64,000 nt of DNA, taken from assembly GCA_002007465.1 (NCBI GenBank), contig LNAC01001238.1:213053-277052 (forward strand). Direction: 5' to 3'. The notes below the pieces were generated by a model. It made no database searches, had not been told where the DNA came from, and saw nothing but the letters and a program-made list of their open reading frames with translations. This DNA comes from Ailurus styani (taxonomy: Eukaryota > Chordata > Mammalia > Carnivora > Ailuridae). Positions 59,446 to 64,000 of this stretch are shown here, in pieces; positions within the stretch are counted from its first letter, which is position 1, and each line of letters begins with the position of its first letter. The position numbers and the translations under genes were made by a program.

Positions 59446-59999
59446 CTATGAATCCCTTGAAATTGCCTTTTCACCATCTGTAAACACACACATTAAATTG
59501 AGAGGAAAGAGGAAGGAATTCTCAGACCCTCCTTTACACCTGATTCATAAACATGAAAGAGTAAATACCATTCTAAGATTTGCTCCCATAAATTATGTCA
59601 TGTGAGTGCCAGTCGATAAGGCCCTCTGCCAAACTCACAGTTACCTGTGTCTCCCAAAGGTTCTCAAAGCTTCTGTTAAATACCAACACTCCCTGGAGAG
59701 ATTTTATTACCTAATCCTAGAGGAAGAGTTAGTTGACCGATATCTGAGTATGAGTAGTTGACAAAATGGAAGGCAGAGTTGGAAGTATAGGGACTGAAGG
59801 TGAAACAAAAAATGGAAGAGAGGTCCAAATTGGAGTTACAGCAAAATACAAAATGAAAAGATAATTTCTATTTCTTGAGTACTTATTAGGCAGAAATAAA
59901 TATGTACTTTATAATTCATCTCTAACTTGGCTGTAGTGGCCTAATCATTAATTACTGCTTTTTACTACTAAACTCATCTTCCATGGGAAAAATGAATAA

Positions 60000-60200
60000 A
60001 GATATTACACTAGCCTAGAGGATAGGAATTCTGCCTGTTAGTCACAGTTCTGCCCTTTGGTAACTGCCATGCATGGGGCAAATTTCTACATAGTTCTGCT
60101 TTGGTTTCTCACTTGTAATAACTGTCTTTCCTCCTCTAGAGAGTTGTTACGAGAGAGTTTGAGTATACATTAAAGCACATGGGAAAACAAATAATGCTGA
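60000..60200 (+). mobile_element. MIR SINE
   Basis: 'tctgcctgttagtcacagtt', 'ggtttctcacttgtaataac' and 'agagttgttacgagagagtt' match the MIR body. Confidence 0.65.
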
Positions 60201-62029
60201 AGAGATGCATATTATTTTCAGGCAATAATGGCTTAAACAAATATTTAACAGGCACCATTATACAGGGCATTGTTTTACTACTGATTAACAAACTTACATA
60301 AGTCAATGTCCATCCTTGCAGGAATGTCATTGAACAAGATTGTTATCAGTAAGTATCACTTATTCTGAACTCTTATATAGAATCAAAATACAGTGTTACT
60401 AAGATGGGATTCTAAGACTATTTTAACCAAGTCACGCATTAGTCAACTCCTAAGCCCCAAGCCCTTGTCAAGCTTTGTGTGCCCCTGGTTTTCACTTCAG
60501 ATCATCCTGTCATCTGTGGGTAGAGAGTCACATTCATCTCACTTCATCCTGAATTGATTTGAACTTGATTCCAGACCTCAGGCTAATGCAAACTGGAATG
60601 GATCCAGTCAGCAAGCTCAGTATTTGCACACCCCTTCATATTCACAAAGATTCTGTCATCCCTACTTGAGCTCTAGTCCAAAAGAATAACTGGGGAGGAA
60701 ATCTATTTTTAAAATCCCAAGGGAAAGTGTAATTAACAGCTGCCAAATTGTGGCCAGTATTAGAAAGTCTGCAGGGCAGATATTTTACTGAGAAAGAGTC
60801 TCAGGTGAATCCCATGGCCCTCACCAGTAGATCTCATTTATCAAGGAAGCAAATTCTTCTTCAAAGTATCTTAATCAAGAAATCATAAAGTAGTTCTCAT
60901 CCAAGTCTTCCCTCCTGGCTCTCACCAGCCTATCATTTCTCTTATCAGCTATACCGCCTAGCTATGCAACGTACTTTGTTTCCAAAGCACTTTCTGTGAA
61001 ATGCAGAAAAAAAAGAAAAGAAAAAGAAAAAAAAATCTAAATTATAAAATTTGGACCTATGCACATTTATTTTCTTCTGATAATTTCCTTCATTTCTAAT
61101 GCCATTGTCTTTGTCCCTTGCAGTCACTGCATTTCTTTAATCTGTCACCTTTCTTGGACTCCGCTTGTTTACTCCCATAAACAACATCACTGGGGGGAAA
61201 AAAAAGTAAAGTGGAATTTGATGCTGGGTCAATGAGGATTTGAATCTTTTATTCACTACTGTAATCACAAAGCAGAATTGCTTCCTTCAAATTACACTCA
61301 TAAATTATTGGCTATTATGCCTTCGTGTATTGGTGCAAAGGTTGATGCTGAATAAAGTTTTAGAGTGGCAGAGAACTTGTAATTTATATGTCACATGTGG
61401 TCATGACATACCTACTTGTCACTTGCCTGAGTAGCTACAGAGGGATGGATAAAAGCAGTATTAATATACCCATATGGACGCCAAAACTTTCCCTTGCAAA
61501 TGTTGTGATGTGTCCAAGAACCTTGCTTGTGACGTGACACCACTTTGCTTCTTTAACCAGCTACTCAATTTTCAATTTTCAGCTCCAGAGGACCTCATAA
61601 TTTCCCTTTAGGAAACAGAAAAAAATGAGGCCAAAAAATAAAGCATGCTCATTTTTAGGCACAGGAGATTATCTCTGTCCTCTTAAGGCAAATTAGCAAA
61701 ACAAAGCCCATAGAAACATGAACAGCTTTTGTTTAGTCCTTAAGCAATTGCATATTTATTCCTTTCCAGAGAAGCGAGGTGAAATTAACTCATAGAATAT
61801 GGAAAAGGGATTATTTAAGTCTATTTTCCTCATTCAACCCACTGTTCAGTGTCTATGAAAACTATTAAGCCAAAGACTCATTATTCATCCTGCAGGTAAG
61901 CTGACCCTTAGGTGTGCAACTCTTCAAAATAAGGATAATTTCTCTGATTTTAAGTGAGGAAAAAAATTAATACATACAGTGATTGATGCTAGCTCCAACA
62001 TTAAGTTTTTCAGTGAAAAGTAACCAAAG
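60201..62029. other. About 1.8 kb without recognised features
   Basis: No repeat or gene recognised. An A-rich tract (AAAAGAAAAG)n lies at 61008-61036. A 64-residue frame at 61240-61434 is unsupported. Confidence 0.4.
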
Positions 62030-62454
62030 TTAAGTGTAAAAAGCCATGACACAAAGTGGGAGAATATATTTGTAACTTATAAACCAAAAAAACCTCAACC
62101 AAAATATAACAATAAGCCCCTCAAATAAATTTTAATTTTTATCTTTTTAATTTAAATTCAATTAGCCAACTTATAGTACATCATTAGTTTCAGGTGTAGT
62201 GTTCAATAATTTATCAGTTTTGTATAACACCCAGTGCTCATCACATTCCAAATAAATTTTTTAAAATGACAGATGACTTAATGGAAAAAAATGACAAAAG
62301 TAGAGGTACTTCACAAAAGAAGAAATCCAAAGTCCAATAAGCAAATTAAAACCTGTACATCTCATTAGCAAGTTAGGAAATAAATATTAAAATTATAGTG
62401 GACTATCAATATATAGCGATTAAACTGGTAAAAATTCAAGTGTCTCATGAAATC
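62030..62454 (+). mobile_element. Old L1 ORF2 fragment hosting two later L1 insertions
   Basis: 'ccatgacacaaagtgggaga', 'atatatttgtaacttataaa', then after an interruption 'gtacttcacaaaagaagaaa' and 'ctgtacatctcattagcaag' match the end of L1 ORF2. It is broken at 62134-62248 by a short L1 and ends where the young L1 starts at 62455. Confidence 0.75.
62134..62248 (-). mobile_element. Very short young L1 3' end (115 bp)
   Basis: Complement of the carnivore L1 3' end: 'attagccaacttatagtaca', 'catcattagtttcaggtgta' and 'aacacccagtgctcatcaca'. CAAATAAATTTT repeats at 62122-62133 and 62249-62260 as a 12-bp target duplication, so this is an extremely 5'-truncated insertion. Confidence 0.9.
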
Positions 62455-62466
62455 GAGGAGGAGCGG

Positions 62467-62477
62467 CAAGATGGCGG
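62467..62477 (+). promoter_or_regulatory. YY1-type site at the L1 5' end
   Basis: CAAGATGGCGG, 12 bases from the element start, matches the YY1 core (AAGATGGCGGC-like). The same position in human L1 sets the transcription start; its role here is inferred from that. Confidence 0.75.
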
Positions 62478-63707
62478 AGGAGTAGGAGACCGATTATCAT
62501 CAGGTCCCAGGAATTCACCCAGAGAGCTATCAAACCATTCTGAACACCTACAAATTCTACCGGAGATCAAAGAGAAGAAGAGCATCAATTCTAGGAACAG
62601 AAAATCGACCACTTTCTGGAAGGTAGGACGTGCGGAGAAGTGAATCTGCGGTGACGGGAAGATAGACCCGGGGGGAGGGGCCGGCTGCCGCCAAGGGAGC
62701 GAGCAGCGGAGCACAGACTCGGAACTGTGAGAAGTCGGCTCCACGGAGGGACGTCGCCCCAGAGACCAAGCGGGGGGTGAAGCCCCTGCAGGGACAGTGT
62801 GGTCTCAGGACCCACGGGGACACAAAAAGACCAGGGGTGTCTGAGCGCGACCGAGCTCCCAGGTCTCAGAAGCCGGCGGGAGAGACGGAGCTGAGCTGAG
62901 GTGTCTCTCAGCTTGGGGTTACCTTGGGCTGGGATCTGAAGCTCAGCCGGGCCACTGATCTGTGAGCGGGGACCCCACGGGCAGCAGACCCGGAGAGACT
63001 CACCTTCCTCCTCCGGGAGCAGCAGTGCGGGAGTGGCTGCAGGATCTGCCGGGTTTGGAGATTCTAAGCGGGGCCGCGCCAGAGATAGAGACACTCAGTC
63101 ACAGGCCGGGTGAGCTCGGAGCGCGGCCGGAGACCAGGAGACGGGAGGGACTGCTTTTCTCTGAGGCGGGCTGAGGGCTGAGGCCCCAGGCTCTCGGCTC
63201 CTCCGGGTCGGAGACTGGGAGCCGCCATTTTCAGTCCCGTCCTCCAACGAGGTACGGAAAGCGTTCAGGGAACAAAAGCTCCTGAGAGCGAACCCGAGCT
63301 GATTACTTAGCCTGGCCCCTGGCGAGGGCGGTGGGAATCCGCCTCGGGCAGAGACACTTGAGAATCATAGCAACAGGCCCCTCCCCCAGAAGACCAAGAG
63401 AAACAAACAAACAAACAAACCATCCAGTCAAAGTCAAGTTCAAGACAGCTAAGTATTGCAGAACCCCAGAACTACGGAAAAGCAACGGAGACAATTCATG
63501 GCTTTTTCCCCATGATTCTTCAATCATTCAAAGTTCATTGATTTTTTTTTCTCTTTGAAACTTTTTCTTACTTTTTTCTTTTAAAATTTTTCCCTTTTCC
63601 TATTTTAACGTTCTTAACTCTTATATCGTATCAACACTTTTTATTCTCTTTTTTTAAAATTTTCATTGTTATAATCATATTTTATCCCTTCATTGTTTTT
63701 AACCTTA

Positions 63708-63749
63708 TTTTTTTGGATACTTATAGGGNTTTTTTGGATACTTATAGGG
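63708..63749 (+). repeat. 21-bp sequence duplicated across a single N
   Basis: TTTTTTGGATACTTATAGGG occurs just before and just after the undetermined base at 63729. The second copy would be 21 bp and exact if the N were T. It looks like an assembly join rather than biology. Confidence 0.85.
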
Positions 63750-63769
63750 TCTGTTCAATTCACCAATCT

Positions 63770-63845
63770 AATAGAGATAGAGAGAGATAGATAGAGATAT
63801 GGAGTCATAGACATAGATATAGAAACAGAAATAGATAATATAGAT
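63770..63845. repeat. GATA/GAGA-rich low-complexity tract in the L1 5' UTR
   Basis: Units of GATAGA, GAGATA and CATAGA repeat irregularly within the L1 5' UTR before its T-rich part. Confidence 0.85.
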
Positions 63846-64000
63846 ACAGGATTTTGTTTTATTCATTTTTGTTTAGTTTTTGTATGATTTTGTGTTTTTG
63901 GTTTTTTTTGTTTGTTTGTTTGTTAGTTTTTGGTTTTCGTTTTTGTTGTTGTTTTTTTTTTCCCTCTTACTTTTCTACCCAGTTCCAGGTCTCTTCTGAG

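Larger units (their letters stand above)
62455..64000 (+). mobile_element. 5' UTR of a young, probably full-length-type L1 (runs off the window)
   Basis: It starts GAGGAGGAGCGGCAAGATGG and continues through about 1 kb of GC- and CpG-rich sequence (to about 63450) into a T-rich and GATAGA-rich part with GGTCTCTTCTGAG at the window edge. This layout matches the 5' UTR of active carnivore L1s, an internal RNA polymerase II promoter. An intact 5' end is rare because most copies are 5'-truncated. ORF1 and ORF2 lie beyond 64000 and cannot be judged. Frames of up to 167 residues on the minus strand (62591-63094) reflect the GC-rich UTR. Confidence 0.9.

Noticed and set aside
62591..63094. 167-residue minus-strand frame
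   Set aside because: Antisense to the GC-rich 5' UTR of the young L1; low complexity and no recognised domain.

Overview
This is a stretch of mammalian nuclear DNA, almost certainly from a caniform carnivore and perhaps a mustelid-like one. The evidence is about 22 copies of the tRNA-Lys-derived carnivore SINE (CanSINE), recognised by the head CCTGGGTGGCTCAG and its complement. Carnivore-type LINE-1 and old mammalian repeats (MIR, L2, MaLR/ERVL LTRs, a Tigger element) are also present. The family-level guess rests only on the SINE tail variant with a CT-rich arm and a CTTGT(G/A)ATCTCT-like block, and is an inference.

No intact protein-coding or RNA gene can be supported in the 64 kb. The only host-gene sequence is at 358-2260: an intronless minus-strand retrocopy of EIF3D (translation initiation factor 3 subunit D). 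It has a poly(A) tail, a retained AATAAA signal and a 15-bp target-site duplication. At least two in-frame stops and three frameshifts mark it as a dead processed pseudogene. The other open frames are short, lie in repeats, or are chance frames.

Layout: 0-7 kb holds the EIF3D retrocopy, a purine-rich 19-bp minisatellite containing a 160-base assembly gap, and a SINE nested in a SINE. 7-20 kb is sparse MIR/L2 plus SINEs and an MLT1-like LTR split by a SINE. 20-27 kb has an L1 3' half in minus orientation, two opposed SINEs sharing one target, an ERVL (MLT2-like) LTR and a 203-bp tandem duplication. 29-36 kb has a 5'-truncated L1 carrying a SINE, and the GC-rich 5' end of another L1 that lacks its 3' part. 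36-48 kb has a Tigger-type DNA transposon, an LTR and a young L1 inside an old L1. 48-56 kb has a run of minus-strand SINEs followed by about 2.4 kb of decayed L1 and an LTR. 56-62.4 kb is mostly unrecognised, AT-rich, with MIR pieces. From 62,455 to the window end is the 5' UTR/promoter of a young L1, with a YY1-type site, running off the edge; this is the one element here that could still be active.

The history is one of successive retrotransposition. L1 machinery explains the L1s, the SINEs and the EIF3D copy alike, as shown by matching target-site duplications and A-rich tails. I see no previously undescribed biological system. The more unusual structures are the SINE with an inverted second head (19,887-20,139), the tandem duplication with a divergent core (26,703-27,110) and the L1 5' ends. 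Repeat-family names are assigned from memory of consensus sequences and their boundaries are approximate.
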